From NCBI GenBank assembly GCA_964505325.1, contig CAZDHT010000086.1, forward strand, positions 1 to 17,835: DNA of 17,835 bases, written 5' to 3'. The notes under the pieces are model-generated. The model searched no databases, was not told the DNA's origin, and saw only the letters and a list, made by a program, of their open reading frames with translations. Of this stretch, positions 6,586-14,587 are shown piece after piece. The position numbers and the translations under genes are program-made. The stretch's first letter is position 1; each line of letters starts with the position of its first letter. The stretch is from CAZDHT01 sp964505325. GTDB lineage: Bacteria; Planctomycetota; PUPC01.

Positions 6586-8475
6586 CTAGTTCCCCGCGCA
6601 GGAGGTCGCGGCGCCCGACAACGCGACCGGTGTCTCGCCGAAGACCGCGCGGACCTTTTCGCACAACGTGTTCAGTGCGGCCGCCGTCTTGTCCGAAGAC
6701 GGCTCACCCCCGCCGGTCCCCCATCGGCTTTCGGGGCGACCGTACCACAGGGTGCGCCCGGACGGGACCTTGGCCGCGGCGGCCCACCCGCCGCGCGAGA
6801 GTTCCCGTGACATCCGGTCGAGCGACGCGATGACTTTTGCGCCGGGAACGTCCTCTTTGCTGGCTGCGACCAGGAAGACGACGTTGCCGGTGGAAGGCGG
6901 CAGGGGATAGAACCCGCCGCTTTCGGGGAACTGACTCAACGCGTTGGTCAGCAGCGGCGTGGATTGCCCGCCGGCGGGCACCCGCAGTCGGGGCCGCACG
7001 GCGCCCGAGGACGCGTCACTGGAGATCATCAGGACGTAGAGATACGCGAGGCCCCGGGGCTTGACGCGATACCGGACCCTGGACCCGGCGTTGAACTCCA
7101 ACGGGAACGACCCTCCCGACCCCACCACGCCGTCCGGGTTGGAGACCTCGAACCAAAGGTCGACGTGGGCCGCGGCGCCGCCTGCGCCGGCACGCGGGGC
7201 CTGGGTCTGCTCGACCGCATACCACACGCCAAAGGCGACCGCCCCGACGAACAGCGTGGCGGCGAGAGCGTGCGGCCAGTGTCGGTGCCGCGCCCGCCCG
7301 CGTTCTCGCGCCGCCTCCGCCACCCCGGAGGTGAACACCTCCGGGGGCCGGGAGGTGAAGCCGCCGTGCGAACTCTCGTACGCGTCGAGCATCCGCGTGT
7401 ACGCCAGCGGCCGGTCGCCCTTCTGGAACCGCACCAGGTCGGCCCGCAGTTCCCTTGCCGACTGGTAACGTTCCGGCGGATGACGCCGCATCATCTTGCC
7501 GACCACCGCGGCCAGACTCGCCGGCACCTGCGGGTTCACGTCCCGGCACGAGGGAGCGTCCTGGTTGACATGCTGGGCCATTACGACGGCCGCCGAGTCC
7601 CCCTCGTACACCGTCCGGCCGGTCAGCATGTGGAACATCGTCGCGCCCAGGGCGTAGATGTCGCTCCGGGTGTCGATCTCCTGCTTTCCCTGGGCTTGCT
7701 CGGGCGAGGCGTAGTGCGGCGTGCCGATTGCCAGGCCGGCGGTGGTGAGGCCGGCGCTTTCCCACGCGCTTCTGGCCAGCCCCAGGTCCGCCAGCTTGAC
7801 TCCACCGCCTCGCGTGATGAGGATGTTACCCGGCTTGATGTCGCGATGCACGATTCCCGCCTGCTCCCATGCGTAGTCCAGCGCCTCGGCCACGGCCGCG
7901 GCGATCTGCGCGGCCCGCGCCGGAGGGATCCTGCCTACCCGGTTGATGACGTCCTCCAGCGATTCGCCGGGGACGTACTCCATCACGAAATAGTGGAGAT
8001 CCGGCGCTCCCTCGCGGCGCTCGGCGCCGACGTCGATGGCCGAGACGATGTTGGGATGATTCAACTTGGCCGTTGCCAGGGCCTCGCGCCGAAAACGTTC
8101 CGTCAGCTTCTTGTCCCTGGAGAACAGGGGCGGCAGGATCTTGATGGCAACCAGGCGGTCAAGGGAGGTCTGCCGCGCCTGCCAGACGGAGCCCATGCCG
8201 CCCTCGCCCAGCTTCGAGATCATCTCGTAGCCGTGTATGGCGGGGGGTTCGTCTTGGGTGCTGTCGCTTGGCGCAGAGGCGGGCGGCGCGGCAGTCTCGC
8301 TCAGCACCCGGTCCGCGGTCTCGCGGTTCAGCAGCCCGCGCTGGATCATGGCGTTGACGAGATTGGGGGCGCCGCCGTCGGCGACGGTCTTCATGCACTC
8401 GCCGACGCTGCTCGGGTCGGCCAGCTTCAAACGGATGACCGCCTCGGCGAATGATTCATCCTGTTCAGTCGCCAT
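6586..8475 (-). CDS. Membrane-anchored Ser/Thr protein kinase B with DUF4384-like ectodomain
   Basis: A 629-residue kinase starting at ATG 8475 with GGAAAG upstream. Residues 8-60 are the N-terminal helical module (IQRGLLNRETADRVL). The kinase domain, about 83-350, has glycine loop GEGGMG (90-95), K112 in VAIKIL, HRDIKPGN (210-217), DLG (230-232) and SPE (257-259), so it should be active. After an Arg/His-rich stretch comes one membrane span (about 401-421). The roughly 200-residue exported tail begins VDLWFEVSNPDG and has a beta pattern with Y-L-Y-V-L-M-I-S-S-D, resembling DUF4384-type domains found attached to secreted or surface proteins; this is a tentative match. Its ectodomain is unrelated to those of kinases A and C. 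It lies 58 bp after kinase C with no visible promoter, so the two are probably co-transcribed. Confidence 0.92.
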   Translation of the reverse strand: MATEQDESFAEAVIRLKLADPSSVGECMKTVADGGAPNLVNAMIQRGLLNRETADRVLSETAAPPASAPSDSTQDEPPAIHGYEMISKLGEGGMGSVWQARQTSLDRLVAIKILPPLFSRDKKLTERFRREALATAKLNHPNIVSAIDVGAERREGAPDLHYFVMEYVPGESLEDVINRVGRIPPARAAQIAAAVAEALDYAWEQAGIVHRDIKPGNILITRGGGVKLADLGLARSAWESAGLTTAGLAIGTPHYASPEQAQGKQEIDTRSDIYALGATMFHMLTGRTVYEGDSAAVVMAQHVNQDAPSCRDVNPQVPASLAAVVGKMMRRHPPERYQSARELRADLVRFQKGDRPLAYTRMLDAYESSHGGFTSRPPEVFTSGVAEAARERGRARHRHWPHALAATLFVGAVAFGVWYAVEQTQAPRAGAGGAAAHVDLWFEVSNPDGVVGSGGSFPLEFNAGSRVRYRVKPRGLAYLYVLMISSDASSGAVRPRLRVPAGGQSTPLLTNALSQFPESGGFYPLPPSTGNVVFLVAASKEDVPGAKVIASLDRMSRELSRGGWAAAAKVPSGRTLWYGRPESRWGTGGGEPSSDKTAAALNTLCEKVRAVFGETPVALSGAATSCAGN

Positions 8476-8533
8476 GGCTTTCCATCGGGATGTGTCGAGG
8501 CGGAAACAGCGGGGTCGCCCGTCCGGGCCCGGT

Positions 8534-11500
8534 CTACCTCATCAGCTTTATTCTGATGTTGCTGAAATGGGCGCCGGACCGGTGCGATGCCAGGCCCACC
8601 CGGCCCGCCGCGTACGTCTGGTCCTCCGCGCTGAGCACTTCCCGGCCGCCGAGGAGCACGCGAATACGGGGCCCGCCGACCTCGACGTACACGTGGTACC
8701 AGTCGAGACCGTTCAGGTCCACGCTGGCCTGCTTCAACGTTTCCTGCCTGCCGCCGACGGCCTTGCCCAGCGTGATCTTTCCGCCCGAGCGCGCTCCGCC
8801 CCGGCCGGCGGTCAGGTTGATGTAATACCCTCTTCCTGCGCCGGCGGTCGAGCCGTCCGACCATCGCGTCATGATCCGCGCCGCGCCCGGCGCCGTGCCG
8901 ATCCGAATCTTGGCGGTGAACCCGTAGTCGCGCCAGTTCAGATCGCCGGTGGTCATCAGGCAGGTGGCGTCTTCGGGTGCGATGGCGTACCCGGTTGCAA
9001 ACGTCCACTCGCCGTGCCCCGCGCCCTGCGGCGAGGTCAGGCGCCAGGCGCCGGCATCGCTGCCCTGGAGTAGCGGCTTGTAGCGGACCATCCGCCACTT
9101 CGCCTCGCGGAGCTTCTCCTTCCTGAGCGGCTCGACGAAGTTCTTCTCCAGCCAGTCCTTGTCCAGCTTGCAGCGGATGGTGATCGAGGTGAGCCGGGCC
9201 CCGGGGTTGAATCCGTCGAGTACAAGGTATCCCGGCTTGTCCCGTTCCGCTTTGGTCAAGGCGTCGGCCCGGTGCGCCACGACATCGCCCACCGTGGCCG
9301 TCACGGTTCCGCCCTTTACGTCGACAGAGAATGGGACGGCGCCCACCACCCGGAATCGCGGCTCCTTCATGGGCTTCCCCAGCGGCTTGCCGGCCTTCTC
9401 CAACGTGGAGCTCATCCCTTCTCCCTCGCGCCGCCAGTTGAAGCTGACGCCGCCGGCGCCCGGCGAGGCCGCCGGACTGGGCATGGCGACCCGGATAGAC
9501 GCCGACCGCACGTCCCTGGCTTTGACCAACACCTGGTAGTCACCGAGCAGCGGGACCTTGAAGTAGACCAGGCCGGATTCGCAGATCATCTCCCCATAGA
9601 CCGGCCGGATGGGCCAACGCCCGACCGATCGATTCTTCCACGGTCTGGACCAATCCCCCGCTTGGCCGGAGTCGGAGAAATCATACGTCAGTTCGTAGAT
9701 ATCGTCGGGCAGCTTGGTCGGGGAGACCGTAAACAGCGTGTCCACGGTGATGCTCTCGGCCTCCGCGCCGGCCAGCATCGCCTCGATCTCATGGGAGTTC
9801 CCGGTGTAGCACCGGGTGCTGGAGTATTTGCTGACCAGTTCCCAAAGCGTTCGGGCGATCTGCTCGGGCGCTCCCTGCGCCGCGGCCTGCTCCTTTGCCT
9901 CGGCGAGCAGGTTCTCGGCCTCGATCTCCTCGCGGCTTTTCTGAAGCAACGTCAGTTGCTTCTCGTATCGCTTGATGAGCAGCTCGCTGGACCCCGCCTT
10001 CTTCGCGTTCTGTATCTCCGCGGCGGCATGGGGGTAGTCGCCTCGAGCCAGGAAAAACGCGGCAAGATAAACCGCCGTGACGTTGCTGCCGGGGTCTGCC
10101 GTCGCCAGTTGCTTCAGCGTGTCGGGCGGCAGCCAGCCGGGCGACACATTGACGACGCGTCTTCCCCCCAGCCTGAACCGAAGGCGCTGACGCTTCGCAT
10201 CGTACGAGACCAGCCTCCCGACGCCCGTTCCGACGCGCACCTGGAAGCCGGGCTTCAGCCCCGCCACCGCGACCATCACCGCGTCCCACGCCTTCCGTGC
10301 GGTGACAATCGTGTAGCGGCTGTTCCTCAGCGCCTCGCGGGCAAACTCGTGCGAGGCCCGCTGCCTCTGCTGGTCCAATTCGGCCAACGCGCGGTCGAAC
10401 TTGCCGCTGCGCACGTGAACGCGGATTTTCGCGGCCGCGGCCTGGTACGCTTCGATCGCCGCCTTGCTCTTCTCGGAGTTCGCCGCCAGCGCCTCGTACT
10501 CGATGCGGGACAGCATCTTCTTGGCCTCGGCTCGGACGCCCCCGATCCCAAAGTGCAGGGCGGGCGCGATCGTGGCCTTGGCCGCGCCCCATTTCTCGTT
10601 TCGAATGTAGACCTCGGCTTGGTGTACGAGTTCCTTGAACTGCCGCCGGGCCCGCTCACTGAGGTCGAGCTTGGCCAACTCGATTCGCCGCTCGACCGCC
10701 TGGCGGGTCCTCAGCTCGGCCGGGAACTTGTCGTATTCTGCCTGTGCCGCGCCGAACTTGTCCTGCTTCGCCAGCTTCTCGGCGGCCCGCCGGCATGCCT
10801 CGAACGCGTCCCGCACGGCGGCATCCAGCTCACTTCGGGCTTGCTCGTGAAGCTTCCGGGCCTCCTTGTACACTCCGGTTGCCCGATACTGCTTCTCAAC
10901 CGCTTCGAACTTCTCGACAATGGCGACCAGGCGCGAAGGATACCGCGCGGCGAACTCCTGGGCGCTCTTGAGCGCGTCGCGTGCGTCTCGTTCCAGCCTG
11001 GCCGAGGCGAGTGTTTTTCCGGGCCCGTTCGAGACGGCTCCGTCGCGCCGCGCTCCGCCCGTGCCACCGGGCCAGAAGGCGTAGGCAACGATGCCGACCA
11101 GGGCCAGCAGGAACGCCCCGGTACCGATCCGGATCCACTTGATGCGCCCCTGCTTGCGAATCTCTTCGGCGAACTGCCGGACCTCTTCAGGTATTCCCGC
11201 CGCCTTCTCTTCGGCCTCCTCCTCGGGCTTCGGCTCCGTGCTCTCGGCATACTTGGGCGGCTCGCCCGCCAGCACGAGCTCGAGGTCCTGTACGAGCTGG
11301 CCGGCCTTGCGGTATCTATGGTCGCGGTCCTTGGTGAGCATTTTCAGGATGACGTCGTTGCACCCTCGGGAGAGGTCGGGGCGGCGGGTGATCGGCGCCA
11401 CCGGCGGCTCATTCAGGTGCTTGAGCATGGTGAGCAGAGACGTGTCCCCATGGAACGGCACGACGCCGGTGACCATGTGGTAAAAGGTCACCCCCAGCGA

Positions 11501-12292
11501 GTAGATGTCGCTTCGGGTGTCGAGAGCCTTGATCGCCTTGGCCTGCTCGGGCGACATGTAATTGGGCGTGCCGAGGGTGAGGCCGGCCTGGGTGACCGAG
11601 TCGTCGGTGACCTCGCGCGCCAGGCCGAAATCCGTGAGCTTCGCCACCCCCTCCGCCGTGACGATGATGTTGCCAGGCTTGATATCGCGGTGGACCATTC
11701 CGGCCTCTTCCGCGTCGCTCAGCGCCAAGGCCATCTGGTGGATGATTCGGAGCGCCCTCGACTCGGCCATCGCGCCGTCGATGGAGAGCGTGGTCTCTAC
11801 CGATTCGCCCTCCACAAACTCCATGGCGAAGTAGTAGTAGCCGCCGGAGAAGCCGACATCGACCGGCCGCACGATGTACTTCGATGTCATTCTTCCGGCG
11901 GCGCGCGCCTCGCGCACGAAGCGCTCGACGAAGTCTTCTTTCTTCGCCATTCGACCGGGGAGGATCTTGAGCGCGACGATCTCTCCCGTCGCTTCGCGCT
12001 CCGCCCGGTACACCGTGCCCATGCCGCCCTGCCCGATCTTGCTGAGCAGCTTATAGCCTTCAATCTTGCCGGTCTTCTCCGAGCCGTCCTGGATCTGGGA
12101 ATCGACCTCCGACGCCTGCTCCTTCGACATCCAATCCTTTTCGACCAGGATGTCGCGAAGCAGGCGCAGCCCCTTCCCCTCGAGCTCGGCGGCCCGCTGG
12201 ATCTTCGCCGCCTCATCGGCCTGAGCCCGGTCCACGTACCCCTTGGCTACGGCCATTTCGACGAACAGGCTGTCGGAAGAATTCGCCATCAT
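8534..12292 (-). CDS. Giant membrane-anchored Ser/Thr protein kinase C with lectin-like ectodomain
   Basis: A 1252-residue kinase. Two ATGs are adjacent (12292 and 12289); the first is given. Residues 8-68 form the N-terminal helical module. The kinase domain, about 80-340, shows GQGGMG (87-92), K109 in VALKIL, HRDIKPGN (201-208), canonical DFG (221-223) and SPE (247-249). An acidic linker precedes one membrane span (about 386-407). The exported part runs in order: helical TPR-like region (about 430-660) collinear with kinase A; beta segment (about 678-720) and a helical pair also shared with A; a beta-rich region (about 880-1060); and a C-terminal approximately 180-residue domain (1074-1252) resembling DUF1080/LamG concanavalin-like folds (GEWTFATGYAIAPE, DWYHVYVEV, GRVGLASH). 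The last may bind carbohydrate. It is transcribed from its own promoter. Confidence 0.92.
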   Translation of the reverse strand: MMANSSDSLFVEMAVAKGYVDRAQADEAAKIQRAAELEGKGLRLLRDILVEKDWMSKEQASEVDSQIQDGSEKTGKIEGYKLLSKIGQGGMGTVYRAEREATGEIVALKILPGRMAKKEDFVERFVREARAAGRMTSKYIVRPVDVGFSGGYYYFAMEFVEGESVETTLSIDGAMAESRALRIIHQMALALSDAEEAGMVHRDIKPGNIIVTAEGVAKLTDFGLAREVTDDSVTQAGLTLGTPNYMSPEQAKAIKALDTRSDIYSLGVTFYHMVTGVVPFHGDTSLLTMLKHLNEPPVAPITRRPDLSRGCNDVILKMLTKDRDHRYRKAGQLVQDLELVLAGEPPKYAESTEPKPEEEAEEKAAGIPEEVRQFAEEIRKQGRIKWIRIGTGAFLLALVGIVAYAFWPGGTGGARRDGAVSNGPGKTLASARLERDARDALKSAQEFAARYPSRLVAIVEKFEAVEKQYRATGVYKEARKLHEQARSELDAAVRDAFEACRRAAEKLAKQDKFGAAQAEYDKFPAELRTRQAVERRIELAKLDLSERARRQFKELVHQAEVYIRNEKWGAAKATIAPALHFGIGGVRAEAKKMLSRIEYEALAANSEKSKAAIEAYQAAAAKIRVHVRSGKFDRALAELDQQRQRASHEFAREALRNSRYTIVTARKAWDAVMVAVAGLKPGFQVRVGTGVGRLVSYDAKRQRLRFRLGGRRVVNVSPGWLPPDTLKQLATADPGSNVTAVYLAAFFLARGDYPHAAAEIQNAKKAGSSELLIKRYEKQLTLLQKSREEIEAENLLAEAKEQAAAQGAPEQIARTLWELVSKYSSTRCYTGNSHEIEAMLAGAEAESITVDTLFTVSPTKLPDDIYELTYDFSDSGQAGDWSRPWKNRSVGRWPIRPVYGEMICESGLVYFKVPLLGDYQVLVKARDVRSASIRVAMPSPAASPGAGGVSFNWRREGEGMSSTLEKAGKPLGKPMKEPRFRVVGAVPFSVDVKGGTVTATVGDVVAHRADALTKAERDKPGYLVLDGFNPGARLTSITIRCKLDKDWLEKNFVEPLRKEKLREAKWRMVRYKPLLQGSDAGAWRLTSPQGAGHGEWTFATGYAIAPEDATCLMTTGDLNWRDYGFTAKIRIGTAPGAARIMTRWSDGSTAGAGRGYYINLTAGRGGARSGGKITLGKAVGGRQETLKQASVDLNGLDWYHVYVEVGGPRIRVLLGGREVLSAEDQTYAAGRVGLASHRSGAHFSNIRIKLMR

Positions 12293-12333
12293 CCGTCTCG
12301 ATACCCCGCCGGACTACAAGACCCCAGTATAGA

Positions 12334-12362
12334 ATTATATGCAACTGCCCAGGCAAGTTCAA
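12334..12362 (-). promoter_or_regulatory. Sigma70-type promoter of kinase C (and probably kinase B)
   Basis: Read on the minus strand, TTGAAC (12362-12357) and a perfect TATAAT (12339-12334) are separated by 17 bp. Transcription would begin near 12327, giving a leader of about 35 nt before the kinase C start at 12292. The -35 box lies within an inverted repeat listed separately. Confidence 0.7.
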
Positions 12363-12377
12363 CCAAAGGTTACTTGC
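12353..12377. promoter_or_regulatory. Inverted repeat over the kinase C -35 box (candidate operator)
   Basis: Arms GCAAGT (12353-12358) and ACTTGC (12372-12377) are exact inverted repeats, with inner arms AACC (12361-12364) and GGTT (12368-12371) around a central AAA. A two-base TC bulge interrupts the left side. The element covers the -35 hexamer at 12357-12362, where a bound protein could block or recruit polymerase. The ten matched pairs in 25 bases make chance less likely, but the cognate regulator is unknown. Confidence 0.4.
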
Positions 12378-12445
12378 AGGAGTATCCCCAAGACGCCGGC
12401 GGACTGTCACGAGCCACCAACTTGCCTGCTTCAGACCGCGCGGCG

Positions 12446-12473
12446 CCCTCCCCTCTCCCGCCTTTGCTCCCCC
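12446..12473 (-). other. G-run tract with G-quadruplex potential after the dehydrogenase gene
   Basis: The minus strand carries four G-runs (GGGGG, GGG, GGGG, GGG) in 28 bases, separated by loops of 9, 3 and 1 bases. It starts 16 nt downstream of the dehydrogenase stop and would be in the 3' end of the operon mRNA. It could fold as a G-quadruplex, although the first loop is long. There is no intrinsic terminator hairpin with a T-run here. Confidence 0.35.
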
Positions 12474-12488
12474 TTGAGCCCGTGCGTC

Positions 12489-13496
12489 CTACCCGTTCGG
12501 CTTGATCTGCATTTTCATCGCGCCTTCGGGGCTACTGAGCAGATTAATGGCGTGCTCGAACTGCTCCAACGGCAGGCGGTGCGACACGAGCTTGCGCACG
12601 TCGACCCGCCCGCTCCGCAGGAGGTCCAGCGCCTGCACCGAGTTTCGCAGCGACGTGTAGCTCGAATAGATGTGCAAGCCCTTGCGGAAGATGTCGAAGG
12701 GCCTCATTTTCGCCACTGCGTCGTTCGGCGCCACCCCGAACAGCAATACCCTGCCGCCGTGTCGCGCCAGCCCGATGGTCCGTTCGATCACCGCCGGGAC
12801 CCCGGTTGCGTCGATCACCGCGTCGTAGCCGCCAGGCATGAGCTCCTCCACCGCTCCGAACCCGCCGCCCGTGTTCACCGCCTCGCCGATCTCGCCGGCG
12901 AGTGCCAGCCGCGACGCGATTCGATCGGCCACGACGACCCGGGCCGCACCGCAGTCACGCGCCACCTGCGCCAGCAGGATCCCGATGGGCCCCGCGCCGA
13001 TCACCAGCACGTTCTCGCCGTAGCGCACGTCGAGCTTCTGCATCCCATGCAGCACGCACGACAGCGGCTCCATGAACGCGGCCGACTCGTACGGCAGGTC
13101 GCCGATGTCAAACGCGGCGCGCACCGGGACGAGCACGTACTCCGCCATCGCGCCCGGCAGCGTCACGCCGATCGCCCGCCAGTTCTCACAGAAGTTCTGC
13201 TCGTTGATCCCGCAAAACCGGCACTTGCCGCAACTGAGGTTCGGCTCGACGGCGACGCGGTCGTGCCGTTTGAACGCGCGGACCCCCGGCCCCAGCTCGA
13301 CGACCTCGCCGGCAAACTCGTGGCCGGGGATCACGGGATAATCGCCCAAGTACTCGCCCTTGTAGATGTGCACGTCGGTCCCGCACACCCCGCAGGCGTG
13401 GACCTGCACGACGATCTGATCCTCGCCCGGCGTCGGCACCGGCAGCTCGGCAATCTGCACCTTGCGAGGACCCTGAAGCACAACCGCCCGCATCAT
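12489..13496 (-). CDS. Zinc-dependent medium-chain dehydrogenase (sorbitol/threonine dehydrogenase-like)
   Basis: A 335-residue cytoplasmic NAD(P)-dependent alcohol or polyol dehydrogenase. The catalytic zinc site is visible: C38 in GVCGTD, H59-E60 in PGHE, and E143 in FMEPLSC. The structural zinc site has the four cysteines C89, C92, C95 and C103. The nucleotide fold shows GAGPIG (167-172) with an acidic D191 at the end of the second strand, favouring NAD over NADP. The EPLSC motif is closer to sorbitol/polyol dehydrogenases than to threonine dehydrogenase, but the substrate is open. Two ATGs are adjacent at 13496 and 13493; a strong site AGGAGGAGG lies at 13514-13506. It is the last gene of the operon, 50 bp after the epimerase, and its link to D-amino-acid metabolism is unclear. 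Confidence 0.9.
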   Translation of the reverse strand: MMRAVVLQGPRKVQIAELPVPTPGEDQIVVQVHACGVCGTDVHIYKGEYLGDYPVIPGHEFAGEVVELGPGVRAFKRHDRVAVEPNLSCGKCRFCGINEQNFCENWRAIGVTLPGAMAEYVLVPVRAAFDIGDLPYESAAFMEPLSCVLHGMQKLDVRYGENVLVIGAGPIGILLAQVARDCGAARVVVADRIASRLALAGEIGEAVNTGGGFGAVEELMPGGYDAVIDATGVPAVIERTIGLARHGGRVLLFGVAPNDAVAKMRPFDIFRKGLHIYSSYTSLRNSVQALDLLRSGRVDVRKLVSHRLPLEQFEHAINLLSSPEGAMKMQIKPNG

Positions 13497-13505
13497 GATG
13501 AAACG

Positions 13506-13514
13506 CCTCCTCCT
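13506..13514 (-). promoter_or_regulatory. Strong Shine-Dalgarno site of the dehydrogenase gene
   Basis: AGGAGGAGG on the minus strand, about nine bases before ATG 13496. It is the strongest ribosome site in the operon and suggests the terminal dehydrogenase is independently and efficiently translated rather than coupled to the preceding gene. Confidence 0.65.
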
Positions 13515-13546
13515 GTGGTCTCTGGACGAAGCCAGCTCGGCTTAGG

Positions 13547-14587
13547 TTACTGGTATTGCGCCTGAGCTGGTTCCACCCCGAGGCCGGGCGCGGTCGGGAT
13601 CCGGATGTACCCGTCTTCGACGGTCGCGCCGCGGAACGGGTCGTCCGCCAGCAGCAGGTTGCCGTCGAGGTCAATGAAGTCCATCCAGCCGGCGATGTGT
13701 GCGCCCGCCGTAATGGCCAGCGAACTGGACGTCATGCAGCCGATCATCAGCGTCAGGCCGCATTCGTATGCGCGAGACACGATCCGCCTCGCCTCGCACA
13801 GCCCGCCGCTCTTCACCAGCTTGATGTTGACGCCGTCCACGGCTCCGGCCAGCAGGCCGACATCATCCGCCGTGTGACAGCTCTCGTCGGCGATGATCGG
13901 CACCGTCGCCGCCTCCCGCACGCGCCGAAGCCCGTCGATGTCCTCCCGCGCACACGGCTGCTCGACCAGCTCGATTCCGAACTGCATCATCTCGGCAATC
14001 TTGTCAATGGCCTCGTCGGCGGTCCACGCGGCGTTCGCATCGACGCGGATCGGGAGGCCAGTGACCTGCCGGATCGCCGTAAGGCGGGCCGGATCGCCGT
14101 CGCTGCCGACCTTGATCTTCAGGATCTCGTACCGGCCCGCGACCTCCTCCGCCCCACGGGCCATCGTGTCCGGGTCGGCAATCCCGATGGTGTAGGAGGT
14201 CGGCGTGTTCGTCTTGCCGGGTGCGCCGAACAGTCTCCAGACCGGTTCGCCGAGCTGCTTCCCTCGAATGTCCCACAGCGCGGCGTCCAGCGCGGCCAGC
14301 ACGGACATGGCGCCGGGCAATTGCTCGGCGCACTCGGCGACGATGTCGTCCACCGGCACGTCCTCTTCGATTCTCGCGAGCGGGGCCGGGTCGAAGGCTT
14401 CGAGCGCGGCGATGGCCGAGTCGGCCGTTTCGTCGTAATACGGTGTCGGCTCGGCCTCGCCCCGGCCGACGATCCCGCCGCCGGCCTCGAGGGTGACCAG
14501 CACGTTGCGGCGCACGTCCAGCGACTGACTGCTGATGGTGAACGTCTGCCTCAACCGGACATCGAGCTGATTCCAGCTCAGCTTCAC
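13547..14587 (-). CDS. dgcA: Dipeptide epimerase-family enzyme, probable N-acetyl-D-glutamate racemase (DgcA-like)
   Basis: A 346-residue enolase-superfamily protein of the mandelate racemase/muconate lactonising group. Active-site residues are all visible: K-x-K at 157-159 (LKIKVG), metal ligands D183 (VDAN), E209 (VEQP) and D234 (ADES), the second-face lysine in NIKLVKSGG (256 or 259), and D306-x-D308 (IDLDGN), the pair that binds the substrate amino group in Ala-Glu epimerases. By motifs alone it would be an L-Ala-D/L-Glu epimerase. The neighbour is a DUF1611 protein, and that pairing matches the described D-glutamate pathway in which DgcA racemises N-acetyl-D-Glu. The start is GTG 14587, overlapping the upstream stop by four bases, which implies translational coupling. 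Choosing between the two substrates is an inference from context. Confidence 0.87.
   Translation of the reverse strand: MKLSWNQLDVRLRQTFTISSQSLDVRRNVLVTLEAGGGIVGRGEAEPTPYYDETADSAIAALEAFDPAPLARIEEDVPVDDIVAECAEQLPGAMSVLAALDAALWDIRGKQLGEPVWRLFGAPGKTNTPTSYTIGIADPDTMARGAEEVAGRYEILKIKVGSDGDPARLTAIRQVTGLPIRVDANAAWTADEAIDKIAEMMQFGIELVEQPCAREDIDGLRRVREAATVPIIADESCHTADDVGLLAGAVDGVNIKLVKSGGLCEARRIVSRAYECGLTLMIGCMTSSSLAITAGAHIAGWMDFIDLDGNLLLADDPFRGATVEDGYIRIPTAPGLGVEPAQAQYQ

Noticed and set aside
8534..9075. Calling the DUF1080-like end of kinase C an active 3-keto-disaccharide hydrolase
   Set aside because: Only fold-level similarity can be seen; I cannot confirm catalytic residues, and a binding role is more typical when fused to a receptor.
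9272..12505. A 1077-codon open frame on + opposite kinase C
   Set aside because: It is antisense to a gene with complete kinase motifs, its translation is low-complexity Arg/Leu/Gly/Asp text typical of GC-rich shadow frames, and it lacks recognisable domains.
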